The translations under genes and the position numbers were made by a program. The notes under the pieces are model-generated. The model saw only the letters and a program-made list of their open reading frames with translations. It ran no database searches and was not told where the DNA came from. A stretch of 64,000 bases of DNA from Patiria miniata (lineage: Eukaryota; Echinodermata; Asteroidea; Valvatida; Asterinidae): NCBI RefSeq assembly GCF_015706575.1, contig NW_024037052.1, forward strand, positions 806,001 through 870,000. The letters run 5' to 3'. Shown here piece after piece: positions 13,601 to 23,945 of the stretch; the first letter of the stretch is position 1; the number at the start of each line of letters is the position of its first letter.

Positions 13601-15329
13601 CCGGCAACCCACCACACACACTTTCACAACGGTCGTCCTGGGCTAAGACCTGCAAAGAGGACATATCTCCATCCCAAGCTGGAGATATGATCCCAATTTC
13701 AGACCAAAGACCCAGGCAGGGGTAGCTTCCACCGCCGGTGACACAAGTTTCACCTCCCCCTTACCCCCCCCCTTCCCTCCCCGATAGACGTCACACGGAA
13801 AAAAGGTTACAGTTACTTAACAAAAACTTCGATGAAAACCGGCGTCTTCTCTCTTCGCAGCATTCAAAGCTCCCTGTGGCAGAAAAAAAGAGCAAGTATA
13901 CATTGTAAATTCAATATCCAAATTTTCTGACATCACGTCCTGTCATCAAACCTCCAATACATTTCCATTTTATCAACAAGTACTGTATGTCCAACTTGCC
14001 ATCTCAAACTCCAAAGATATACCCCAAGGTCTACCTCCACGTTAAAATCCAGCAAGCCCATTCAAATGCAAGGAAGCGCATCAAAACAGAGACGTTTTGC
14101 AAGGAGAACATTACTCATTTACCTGTGGGAGATGAATGCTGCACTTGGACGACCTTACTTCTGTGCCCTTCATCTTCAATCTGCACACACAGAAAAGAGA
14201 AAACTGGAAGAAACAAAAAGTGTTAGTGAAATGTCAAAACTCTGCATCTTTGAACATTCAACGAAGACGAACGGAACTGAAACAAGGGTGAACACAGTGG
14301 GCCCGGACAAATAGGGAGACGAAACAGACAGACATGAACAGAACGCAACAAACAGCCGGCAACCCACCACACACACTTTCACAACGGTCGTCCTGGGGCT
14401 AAGACCTGCAAAGAGGACATATCTCCATCCCAAGCTGGAGATATGATCCCAATTTCAGACCAAAGACCCAGGCAGGGGTAGCTTCCACCGCCGGTGACAC
14501 AAGTTTCACCTCCCCCTTACCCCCCCCTTCCCTCCCCGATAGACGTCACACGGAAAAAAGGTTACAGTTACTTAACAAAACTTCGATGAAAACCGGCGTC
14601 TTCTCTCTTCGCAGCATTCAAAAGCTCCCTGTGGCAGAAAAAAAGAGCAAGTATACATTGTAAATTCAATATCCCAATTTTCTGACATCACGTCCTGTCA
14701 TCAAACCTCCAATACATTTCCATTTTATCAACAAGTACTGTATGTCCAACTTGCCATCTCAAACTCCAAAGATATACCCCAAGGGGTACCTCCACGTTAA
14801 AATCCAGCAAGCCCATTCAAATGCAAGGAAGCGCATCAAAACAGAGACGTTTTGCAAGGAGAAACATTACTCATTTACCTGTGGGAGATGAATGCTGCAC
14901 TTGGACGACCTTACTTCTGTGCCCTTCATCTTCAATCTGCACACACAGAAAAGAGAAAACTGGGAAGAAACAAAAAGTGTTAGTGAAATGTCAAAACTCT
15001 GCATCTTTGAACATTCAACGAAGACAAACGGAACTGAAACAAGGGGTGAACACAGTGGGCCCGGACAAATAGGGAGACGAAACAGACAGACATGAACAGA
15101 ACGCAACAAAACAGCCGGCAACCCACCACACACACTTTCACAACGGTCGTCCTGGGGCTAAGACCTGCAAAGAGGACATATCTCCATCCCAAGCTGGAGA
15201 TATGATCCCAATTTCAGACCAAAGACCCAGGCAGGGGTAGCTTCCACCGCCGGTGACACAAGTTTCACCTCCCCCTTACCCCCCCTTCCCTCCCCGATAG
15301 ACGTCACACGGAAAAAAGGTTACAGTTAC

Positions 15330-15694
15330 TTAACAAAAACTTCGATGAAAACCGGCGTCTTCTCTCTTCGCAGCATTCAAAAGCTCCCTGTGGCAGAAAA
15401 AAGAGCAAGTATACATTGTAAATTCAATATCCCAATTTTCTGACATCACGTCCTGTCATCAAACCTCCAATACATTTCCATTTTATCAACAAGTACTGTA
15501 TGTCCAACTTGCCATCTCAAACTCCAAAGATATACCCCAAGGTCTACCTCCACGTTAAAATCCAGCAAGCCCATTCAAATGCAAGGAAGCGCATCAAAAC
15601 AGAGACGTTTTGCAAGGAGAAACATTACTCATTTACCTGTGGGAGATGAATGCTGCACTTGGACGACCTTACTTCTGTGCCCTTCATCTTCAAT
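15330..15694 (-). other. Candidate exon A/B pair in a clean reverse unit
   Basis: This is the best-preserved example of the exon-like pair in the minus-oriented array. Exon A is 15637-15694 (58 nt) with acceptor TGTGCAG and donor CAG|GTAAAT. Exon B is 15335-15387 (53 nt, donor GTTAAG) or 15330-15387 (58 nt, donor GTAACT), with acceptor CTGCCACAG. They are separated by a ~250 bp intron-like segment. They lie on the same strand as the candidate last exon at 50445-50627. Whether any of these are transcribed cannot be seen here. Confidence 0.33.
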
Positions 15695-15935
15695 CTGCAC
15701 ACACAGAAAAGAGAAAACTGGGAAGAAACAAAAAGTGTTAGTGAAATGTCAAAACTCTGCATCTTTGAACATTCAACGAAGACGAACGGAACTGAAACAA
15801 GGGGTGAACACAGTGGGCCCGGACAAATAGGGAGACGAAACAGACAGACATGAACAGAACGCAACAAAACAGCCGGCAACCCACCACACACACTTTCACA
15901 ACGGTCGTCCTGGGGCTAAGACCTGCAAAGAGGAC

Positions 15936-15961
15936 ATATCTCCATCCCAAGCTGGAGATAT
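15936..15961. repeat. Hairpin in the array unit (one copy shown)
   Basis: ATATCTCCA and TGGAGATAT form a perfect 9-bp stem around an 8-nt loop. It is present in all units. The left end of the second array, near 51314, falls exactly at this hairpin, so it may mark a recombination or insertion point. Confidence 0.8.
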
Positions 15962-16025
15962 GATCCCAATTTCAGACCAAAGACCCAGGCAGGGGTAGCT
16001 TCCACCGCCGGTGACACAAGTTTCA

Positions 16026-16058
16026 CCTCCCCCTTACCCCCCCCCCCCTTCCCTCCCC
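16026..16058 (-). repeat. G-quadruplex-type tract of the array unit (one copy shown)
   Basis: On the minus strand the unit reads GGGGAGGGAA, a long G run, TAA and then GGGGGAGG, which fits the G3+ spacing rule for a G-quadruplex. The G-run length varies from copy to copy. The first assembly gap opens directly in this tract and the second opens just beside it. Confidence 0.75.
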
Positions 16059-18098
16059 GATAGACGTCACACGGAAAAAAGGTTACAGTTACTTAACAAA
16101 AACTTCGATGAAAACCGGCGTCTTCTCTCTTCGCAGCATTCAAAAGCTCCCTGTGGCAGAAAAAAAGAGCAAGTATACATTGTAAATTCAATATCCCAAT
16201 TTTCTGACATCACGTCCTGTCATCAAACCTCCAATACATTTCCATTTTATCAACAAGTACTGTATGTCCAACTTGCCATCTCAAACTCCAAAGATATACC
16301 CCAAGGTCTACCTCCACGTTAAAATCCAGCAAGCCCATTCAAATGCAAGGAAGCGCATCAAAACAGAGACGTTTTGCAAGGAGAAACATTACTCATTTAC
16401 CTGTGGGAGATGAATGCTGCACTTGGACGACCTTACTTCTGTGCCCTTCATCTTCAATCTGCACACACAGAAAAGAGAAAACTGGGAAGAAACAAAAAGT
16501 GTTAGTGAAATGTCAAAACTCTGCATCTTTGAACATTCAACGAAGACGAACGGAACTGAAACAAGGGGTGAACACAGTGGGCCCGGACAAATAGGGAGAC
16601 GAAACAGACAGACATGAACGGAACGCAACAAAACAGCCGGCAACCCACCACACACACTTTCACAACGGTCGTCCTGGGGCTAAGACCTGCAAAGAGGACA
16701 TATCTCCATCCCAAGCTGGAGATATGATCCCAATTTCAGACCAAAGACCCAGGCAGGGGTAGCTTCCACCGCCGGTGACACAAGTTTCACCTCCCCCTTA
16801 CCCCCCCTTCCCTCCCCGATAGACGTCACACGGAAAAAAGGTTACAGTTACTTAACAAAAACTTCGATGAAAACCGGCGTCTTCTCTCTTCGCAGCATTC
16901 AAAAGCTCCCTGTGGCAGAAAAAAAGAGCAAGTATACATTGTAAATTCAATATCCAAATTTTCTGACATCACGTCCTGTCATCAAACCTCCAATACATTT
17001 CCATTTTATCAACAAGTACTGTATGTCCAACTTGCCATCTCAAACTCCAAAGATATACCCCAAGGGGTACCTCCACGTTAAAATCCAGCAAGCCCATTCA
17101 AATGCAAGGAAGCGCATCAAAACAGAGACGTTTTGCAAGGAGAAACATTACTCATTTACCTGTGGGAGATGAATGCTGCACTTGGACGACCTTACTTCTG
17201 TGCCCTTCATCTTCAATCTGCACACACAGAAAAGAGAAAACTGGGAAGAAACAAAAAGTGTTAGTGAAATGTCAAAACTCTGCATCTTTGAACATTCAAC
17301 GAAGACGAACGGAACTGGAACAAGGGGTGAACACAGTGGGCCCGGACAAATAGGGAGACGAAACAGACAGACATGAACAGAACGCAACAAAACAGCCGGC
17401 AACCCACCACACACACTTTCACAACGGTCGTCCTGGGGCTAAGACCTGCAAAGAGGACATATCTCCATCCCAAGCTGGAGATATGATCCCAATTTCAGAC
17501 CAAAGACCCAGGCAGGGGTAGCTTCCACCGCCGGTGACACAAGTTTCACCTCCCCCTTACCCCCCCCCCCTTCCCTCCCCGATAGATGTCACACGGAAAA
17601 AAGGTTACAGTTACTTAACAAAAACTTCGATGAAAACCGGCGTCTTCTCTCTTCGCAGCATTCAAAAGCTCCCTGTGGCAGAAAAAAAGAGCAAGTATAC
17701 ATTGTAAATTCAATATCCAAATTTTCTGACATCACGTCCTGTCATCAAACCTCCAATACATTTCCATTTTATCAACAAGTACTGTATGTCCAACTTGCCA
17801 TCTCAAACTCCAAAGATATACCCCAAGGTCTACCTCCACGTTAAAATCCAGCAAGCCCATTCAAATGCAAGGAAGCGCATCAAAACAGAGACGTTTTGCA
17901 AGGAGAAACATTACTCATTTACCTGTGGGAGATGAATGCTGCACTTGGACGACCTTACTTCTGTGCCCTTCATCTTCAATCTGCACACACAGAAAAATGA
18001 AAACAGGGAAGAAACAAAAAGTGTTAGTGAAATGTCAAAACTCTGCATCTTTGAACATTCAACGAAGACGAACGGAACTGAAACAAGGGGTGAACACA

Positions 18099-19134
18099 AT
18101 TTTCAGGCCAATTTTGCACACTTTTTAGCTGACACAATTCTCCAAATATTTCATGAGGCAGTGGCAAGATCACCAGCCAAGTTTGAAGTCTAAATATTTT
18201 TTTAAAATTCCTCAACATTTTGCACCTGCAAGTAAAGCCAATTCACTTTAATTGAAGCCTTAGACTATAGACTGGTACATGTCCAAGGTTTTCCAAAGAT
18301 TGGCCTTTCAGAAGTCTGGTGGCATGACTATAGATAATTCTTTTGGCACAGTTGATTAATGCAGTTTTAAATGGGTGTCCCAAAGTTGTGAACTAGCATA
18401 TTGCATGCCTTTCAAACCTAGACCTGTTCGGAACATTTTTGAACAATTGGGTTTGCTAATACTTTTGGTCATGGAGGTAAAAGGCCACCTGTTCTTGAAT
18501 GTTTGTGCCCAAAACTAGCCCCACAAATAGGCGCACATTGTGCAGACCATTAAGCTTCCATAGACCTCATGCAGTGATAGCCTAATTACGCGCACTTCTC
18601 AAAATCATTACAAATACTGATGAGAACCGTCTCCAAGATGTTTGAGACACACATCAAATTAAAGCTTGTTTTATCATCTTTCATTTTCCTTGCAAATTTT
18701 TTTTTGGGGTGGGGGGGGGGGTGGGGTATCCAATGTATCCAATTTCGAGAAAATTCCATCCAAAGATGATCAGCCCTAAAAGCAGGCCTGAAGCCCATCG
18801 CCATTTTGAAAATGGACGCCTACGCTCCATTGCAAAACAGTGCCATTTTAGGGCCTAATTTCATCCACATTCCACATTTATACGAGCTCACAGTTCTCTG
18901 CGTGGCTTTTATCGTTCTTTTTTACAAATCCTTAAGTTCACGGCCCTAAAAATGCTCTAATACCGGAGAATTTGAGGGCATGCAAATCGTGATTTGGCCG
19001 GCGTATGCAATTTTGGGCCTATTTACTGATCTGCACCAATGGTTCAATAAACTTCCTCACAATACGGAAGTCCAGTAATTTTGAGCCACTTTTTTATGGG
19101 GATGTCCCAAACATGAAGGCCTAAACAGAATTTC
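18099..19134. other. Flank of the array, no gene seen
   Basis: AT-rich DNA with a T9/G12 run near 18695-18722. It contains no splice-bounded coding sequence, no SINE head and no terminal repeats I can identify. It is repeated at 60224-61260. Confidence 0.7.
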
Positions 19135-19571
19135 GGTAATACTTATCTTGAAGGACACGCGAATTTTTAAGAGTTCTATTCAAAACTGACTTTTGCAGAT
19201 GACTGTCCAGCACCAAAGTGACTTTTGCAGGCTGAAGCAGTCTTTTTTCTTCAGATAAATTCATGTTAGTTGTAATTTTGAAAGCACGTTCAAAGAAAAT
19301 GTGACTTTCCTACCGTTTTTTCGCAGTTCGCCATCTTGTTTTTTAAAAATATATTTCCTGTTTGTCATCGTCGTCTTTAACCTCTCATAAATCAAAGCCC
19401 TGCCCCCCGTTCTTCAAAATTAAACCTGCTGATATTCAAGAAGGTATCATTGCCAACTGTTCGTTTGTGTCAAGAAATATCAGAATGTCACTTTTGAGTG
19501 TCATTTATTCAGTTGTTTTGGCGAGTCTTTTAACCTTATGTAGCAACGGGGTCCTAAAGGTAAGGATTACC
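19135..19571. mobile_element. Non-autonomous TIR element, 437 bp, 8-bp TSD
   Basis: Left end GGTAATACTTATCTTGAAGG and right end CCTAAAGGTAAGGATTACC are inverted copies. The element is flanked on both sides by AGAATTTC (19127-19134 and 19572-19579), an exact 8-bp target-site duplication. A shorter relative in inverted orientation lies at 25232-25484. There is no transposase. The 8-bp duplication suits the hAT superfamily but the termini are not the classic CAG type, so the superfamily is uncertain. A 94-residue ORF inside it is not considered a gene. Confidence 0.85.
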
Positions 19572-19579
19572 AGAATTTC

Positions 19580-20572
19580 TGCTCACAGCTGCATGGATTC
19601 TCCTCCAGTGCAGTTCAAAAGTATTTTTTTTTATATATTAAATTGATGTTACATGTATTTGGTTTACAATGTCCAAATCAGAAAGACAGGATCCAGACGC
19701 CACTTCTGAATTGTGTAAAATGTCTATGGAGCTAGAGTCAAGTGCATTTTCAAAGTATTTTTCAACAAAATAAACTGGAAATGTTTTTCAGCCCCAGATT
19801 CATGCCTTTTAAACATTTTTGCAATGACATGTATTTTAACTGCGTTTAGGAAATTCTGAGTGATGCTCGTTGAAAAACTTGTTAAATTTAATAATAAACA
19901 TGTGTAGAGCAAAGATTTCATACTCAGATCCAAGATGGCGTTTCCCGCGTTTGGAGTTCGTGTCCCAAACCAACCCCCCCCCCCGAAAAAATATTAACAC
20001 ACACACACCCAAACTCACCCCCCAAGCGCACTCACACACAACAAACCGAAAATATCAAAGCACACACAGGTAGGCATACATGCCAAATACTCACCAGCAG
20101 GAATACATCTTGAACACTGATTCTGTTACGAAAAAAATACTTAAAACCTCCGTATATATCCTACACAGACAGGGGCTGCATATTTCAACGAAAAAAACAA
20201 CAGCACCCGATTCTTCCGCGCACGCGTCTACGGGGAGGAAATAGTCGATCGTTGCTTATTCATAGAATCACCTGTGTGTAGTCACCCGTTTACACCACAG
20301 GCCTATTTTCTGCTGCCCGAACAAAACGCACTTAATTTGATTCATAAAAGAAAAACCAAGACGCGGCTGGCAGCATTTAATGGAATGTGACTTTACATCT
20401 GCGAATTTAGATCTCGATAACTCGGACAAAGTGTAGACTATAATAAGTTATGCATGGGCGAATTACAGAAGGGCATTCTGATGCATAACGAGGGCCATGA
20501 CGCAGTTGGATCCATGGAAGATTTCTATAATGCTCATTAATTCCTGGTATCGGGAGAAGTAAAATGATCATA
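19580..20572. other. Non-coding stretch with a C run and CA-rich low-complexity tract
   Basis: No gene is seen. A C run and CA-rich sequence occupy roughly 19973-20105. The corresponding tract in the second copy (62098-62255) differs strongly in sequence while the flanks on both sides stay identical. Confidence 0.7.
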
Positions 20573-20575
20573 TTA

Positions 20576-20945
20576 GGCCAAAAAAAAAAAATCGGTCTCT
20601 GGTCAGACCAAAGTTCCTGAATTGACGCGGCCACGCGGATTTTTTTTTTTTTTTTTTTTTTCTTCTTCAAGCTCGGATTGTACAGACAAGGTAGGTACTA
20701 TTTTGCTTTTTTGGTGTCCTCAAGTACATTGGTGTCCTCCATAATTTGCCTTGGTGCTTTCGATCATTTGCCTTGGTGCAATTTCCCATTCCTTGGTGCT
20801 CTTTGGTAAAAAAAAATGAGGAGGTGCGGAAATAGAGGGCGCTGTTGGAGCTACCGCGGAACATTTTGGAAAAAAAAAGATCGACGCGCATGATTAAAAT
20901 CGACGCGCGCGCTGACCAGAGACCGACTTATTTTTTTTTTTGGCC
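20576..20945. mobile_element. Harbinger-like MITE, 370 bp, TTA target site
   Basis: The ends are inverted copies: GGCC, a run of A, then TCGGTCTCTGGTCAG at the left and its complement at the right. TTA is present on both outer sides (20573-20575, 20946-20948). A 3-bp TTA duplication and GGCC-type termini are typical of PIF/Harbinger. The interior carries a run of CCTTGGTGC-type repeats. It has no coding capacity. A second copy is at 62720-63087. Confidence 0.75.
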
Positions 20946-20948
20946 TTA

Positions 20949-22295
20949 TCACCGGTTCAACATTCGGTGTTAAGGATACTGAGCAAAGGCGAAACAGAAA
21001 ATAATTGGAGCAATACTCTACCCTACAGCCGCGCAAAGCTTTGGTCAATTTATTATTACCAGGATCAGGAGAGGGGTTCATCGGGTCCAGTGCGCACCCC
21101 CCCCCCCCCAACACATACACACCCAATGTCTGCTGGGCACCCATACGTGTTTGGATTTTGGGAGCTTTCTTTTATCTTTTACTTTCACCGAATGCCCAAA
21201 ATGCACAGAATATAATCCAGGTTTTGGGAGGGGCGAGGGACAAACCAATATTTCTAACAACTTTGGCCTGTTTTTTTTTGTTTTTATAGTTCAGGGTTAA
21301 CATGATAAAATGTGGTTGAGATTATTTCTTCAAAAATAGCAACTGTGTGTTACTGGCGCTTTCGTTTCCTTAATTAGGCCTAAGTAAGAAAAAAAAGGAG
21401 AAACAACGGAATAGATAAAATGTCAACAGGAGACAAAACACCGTTACATATACAAAATGACGTTTCTCCCGCCACAGAATAAAATATAGGCCTAACATGT
21501 TTCAAATAGGTGAGGCAAAAATATCAACAATGTCACCAACCATAGGCCCCCAGTCAGTATAACACACTTTTTAAAACTTCACAGTTGGCATAGTACGGCG
21601 CAAGCGAATTCAGTGAGGCAAGAAATATCTTTTTGTAGCGTCGTTGCATGGGGTTACTAGCCTCAGTCAGCAAACAACCAAATCAACTACAAGCTAGAGC
21701 TCATCACGCTGGCGTCGCTAGAGGCGGGACCTTAGGGTGTCACCCCCTCCCCTGCCGCCGCCGCCGCGTGGTGAAATCGTCGTCCCGCTGTCCGCGTGCA
21801 AGCGGCAAAGTCGTCGGCAAAATATGCCGCGACTAAGAACGCCACCTATTGTTCAATAGTGTCTAAGATCGCGTACTTCGTTCGTACCCCCGCCCTGCAA
21901 TCAGGACGCTGGGCCACTCTGATGAGCTTCACAGAATCTTGTGAAGGAAGTGGCCTATGACCTATGTATAAAGCATCTTGCTGCAGCTGTTCAAGACCGC
22001 AGTCGTACAATGTACGCAAATGCTACCCGAAAACTTTCTATAGAAATGCACACGTTCCATACTGGATGTGATTTCAATTCTGTTTCATTGCGGCCCATGT
22101 GGACACAATTTTGAGCGTCGCATAATCCAATCCGACCGTTCGTAATTCGAAACGGAGCCCGGGAAAGTGCCGGGAACAGTTTTACAGAACTTCCTACATT
22201 ATTACGCATTTTCAACGAAAAACAAACATCTCTAAGCTGGAAAAAAAAAAGTAATGAGTCAAATCTTAACGGCTGCGTTTCAAACTTTGCAGAAT
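20949..22295. other. Gene-free, partly CpG-rich DNA
   Basis: Around 21640-21840 the sequence is CpG-rich with a short GCC-repeat, then returns to average composition. A 62-codon ORF at 21648-21836 has no recognisable domain or splice context and is not called. The duplicated block is visible up to 21857. Confidence 0.6.
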
Positions 22296-22330
22296 CCATA
22301 GACATATAATATATTATTATATGTCTATGG
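22296..22330. repeat. Perfect 35-nt hairpin between short direct repeats
   Basis: Two 16-nt arms (CCATAGACATATAATA and its complement) flank TAT. The hairpin is bordered by GCAGAAT on the left and GGCAGAAT on the right, which looks like a small insertion with a duplicated target. Confidence 0.7.
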
Positions 22331-22784
22331 CAGAATCATGACCGTGATGACGCGCAGATCACAGGTCACGCAAAATCCAACCAATCAGAGTGTGAATTCA
22401 TCAGAGTATCCTAGCGTCCTGTTTGCAGGGCGGGCCGGGGTACAAGCGAGGTACTTACTTTGAACAGCGCCTCCGATCGTCAGTGGGCCCCCGCCCATTA
22501 ACCTCTCCCTCTCCATGGGCGTCGCAAAGGGGAGGGAGAAAGGGGGAGGCGCTCGCCCCCCCCCCCCGGAAAACGAAAAAAAGGTGGGAAAAGGGGAGAA
22601 AAGAAAGGAAAAAGAGGTGCGAAGCCAGATTGCTATTAATTTGATGGGGGGGGGGGGTACGGCAATAATGCTCCCCTGCTCACGATCGGCCAAATGGTAA
22701 ATTGAGATTAAAAAGTTACCGTGAAGACGGATAGTACGGAAGACGGAGAGTGCCACTCAATGGGATAGTACGGAAGACGGAGAG

Positions 22785-23109
22785 TGCCACTCAATGAGTG
22801 TGAATATTTTTTTTGTACAGCAGCCGCCACTTATTACGCCGCCAGATAATAAGTGGCGGCCGCCACATAAGTCATAATGCCGCCACATAAGTCATAATGA
22901 TTTAATTTTTAGTTATTAATTTTATTCACACTTTTTATGTAGCGGCTGCCACTTATTATCTGGCGGCCGCAACATAAAAAAGTGTGAATATAATTTTTTT
23001 CTGTACGTGTGTAAATATTTTTTTTGTACAGCGGCCGCCACTTATTATCTGGCGGCCGCCACAAGTGGCGGCCACTGTACAAAAAATATTCACACTCATT
23101 GAGTGGCAC
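22785..23109. mobile_element. Foldback MITE with GGCGGCCGCCAC repeats
   Basis: The terminal inverted repeat TGCCACTCAATGAGTGTGAA runs inward into A/T-rich sequence and then repeated blocks of GGCGGCCGCCACTTATTATC in both orientations. Just outside the left end, a ~37 bp segment containing ATAGTACGGAAGACGG is present twice in tandem. There is no ORF, and a clear target duplication is not seen. Confidence 0.7.
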
Positions 23110-23254
23110 TATCCGTGTTCTGTAAAAATCAGACAATCCCGCTGATGAACTTCGGTATCATATCCCTCGGACTTAACTCGGTTCTTCGTGGGAGCTTATT
23201 CGAGGCCGGCCGAAAGTTGTCCCAATCCTACGGTGAATCATTAAAGGTTTTGCC

Positions 23255-23505
23255 CTGCGCCGACGTATAAACAACGTATAAACACTGTTAGCCTATACTC
23301 AGTATGTTTCCTACGAGTGAAAGTTATTGGAAAACATCACTTGGGTGGGGCATGGGACTCGAACCCACGACTTCGTACTTTCCAGTACGGAGCTTGTGAA
23401 ATCGGTTGGCTGGTTCTAATCCGATGAACATGTAGCGGCGGTTATGGTACCGCAAATAACTTGACTATTCATGAGATGGAACTTGCGTCGGGGTGATGTA
23501 AATCA
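23255..23505 (-). mobile_element. tRNA-derived SINE copy
   Basis: On the minus strand there is a B-box-like GGGTTCGAGTCCCA, then CACTTTCACTCGTAGG-type sequence and an end reading GGCAAAACC. The same family occurs at 36366-36612 and 38457-38832. This copy also carries the 3' part GATTTACATCACCCCGACGC. Confidence 0.65.
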
Positions 23506-23534
23506 ATAGGTTTTGCCCTTCCCCGACCGGGGCC

Positions 23535-23772
23535 GTAAGTCCGGACTCCTCATAGGACCGACGCCTCATATGAGGCATACAATTCCGCCTCATAGGTCCG
23601 ACGCCTCATAAGTTCGACGTCGGAAAAACGAAGCGTACTGAGCGTCGGAGCTTTGAGGTGTCGTCGGAGCCATGATGAGGCGTCGGACCTATGAGGCGTC
23701 GGACTTGGGCCTTTATTTGGTTGGGGGATACCATTTTGTCGGTCTTATGAGGCGTTGGACTTATGAGCGGAC
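23535..23772. repeat. Inverted repeat built of CCTCATAGGTCCGACG motifs
   Basis: Several copies of CCTCATAGGTCCGACG face several copies of its complement (CGTCGGACCTATGAGG), forming a foldback of ~240 bp followed by a long C run (23769-23789). It looks like a MITE with sub-terminal repeats. Its ends are not defined. Confidence 0.6.
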
Positions 23773-23799
23773 CCCCCCCCCCCCCCCCCACGACCAGCA

Positions 23800-23945
23800 G
23801 TCCCGCAAGCTCGGTGGTTGATTGGTATTAATTTCGTCTGCACTATTGTAAGCGGGAGGACGCGGGTTTGAGTCCCACCCGAGTGATATTTTCCAACTTT
23901 CACTCAGGAAGTAACATACTGATTATACAGTGTTAACACGTCCTC
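23800..23945 (+). mobile_element. Partial tRNA-derived SINE
   Basis: AGCTCGGTGGTTGATTGG resembles a tRNA A box and GGGTTTGAGTCCCACC a B box. The body (AACTTTCACTCAGGAAGTAA) matches the other family members. It lies inverted to the copy at 23255-23505. Confidence 0.6.

Larger units (their letters stand above)
4699..18098 (-). repeat. Tandem array of ~760 bp unit, reverse-oriented block
   Basis: About 17.6 copies of the same unit, now reverse-complemented. Spacing measured between equal points is 758-764 bp, for example 14821, 15579, 16343, 17102 and 17865. Copies from about 13 kb to 18 kb are clean. Copies near the gap (4.7-9 kb) carry many small indels, which suggests poorer consensus. The last unit is slightly diverged (AAAAATGAAAACAGGG in place of AAAAGAGAAAACTGGG near 17995), then similarity stops sharply at 18098 after GGTGAACACA. 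Sub-variants (CCCAATTTT versus CCAAATTTT, GGGGTACC versus GGTCTACC, GACAAACGG) mark groups of copies. Confidence 0.97.
17102..21857. repeat. Large duplicated block, copy 1
   Basis: The last two array units plus 3.76 kb of flank match 59229-64000 nearly base for base at an offset of 42125-42143. Shared private variants include GGGGTACC (17063/59190), GGAACTGGAAC (17315/59441), GATAGATGTC (17583/59708) and the diverged last unit. Differences are homopolymer lengths and a rewritten CA-rich tract near 20.0 kb. The third-last array unit no longer agrees: near 16190 it has CCCAATTTT where 58321 has CCAAATTTT. The match runs to the end of the window and may continue beyond it. Confidence 0.95.

Noticed and set aside
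14867..15133. Recurrent 67-88 residue ORFs in every array unit, on both strands
   Set aside because: They cross the splice-like signals, exist on both strands at once and are broken by single-base indels in many copies. Recurrence follows from the repeat itself and is not evidence of coding.
1..18098. CRISPR array or rDNA spacer
   Set aside because: The unit is ~760 bp with no short repeat/spacer alternation, and no rRNA sequence is present.
19362..19646. 94-residue ORF as a secreted or membrane protein
   Set aside because: It lies mostly inside a 437-bp TIR element with target duplications and shows no splice or homology support.
21648..21836. 62-residue ORF in the CpG-rich patch
   Set aside because: Composition-driven ORF with no domain, splice sites or similarity that I recognise.
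23800..23945. Functional tRNA gene
   Set aside because: A- and B-box-like sequences are present but the cloverleaf is poor and the body belongs to a dispersed SINE family.
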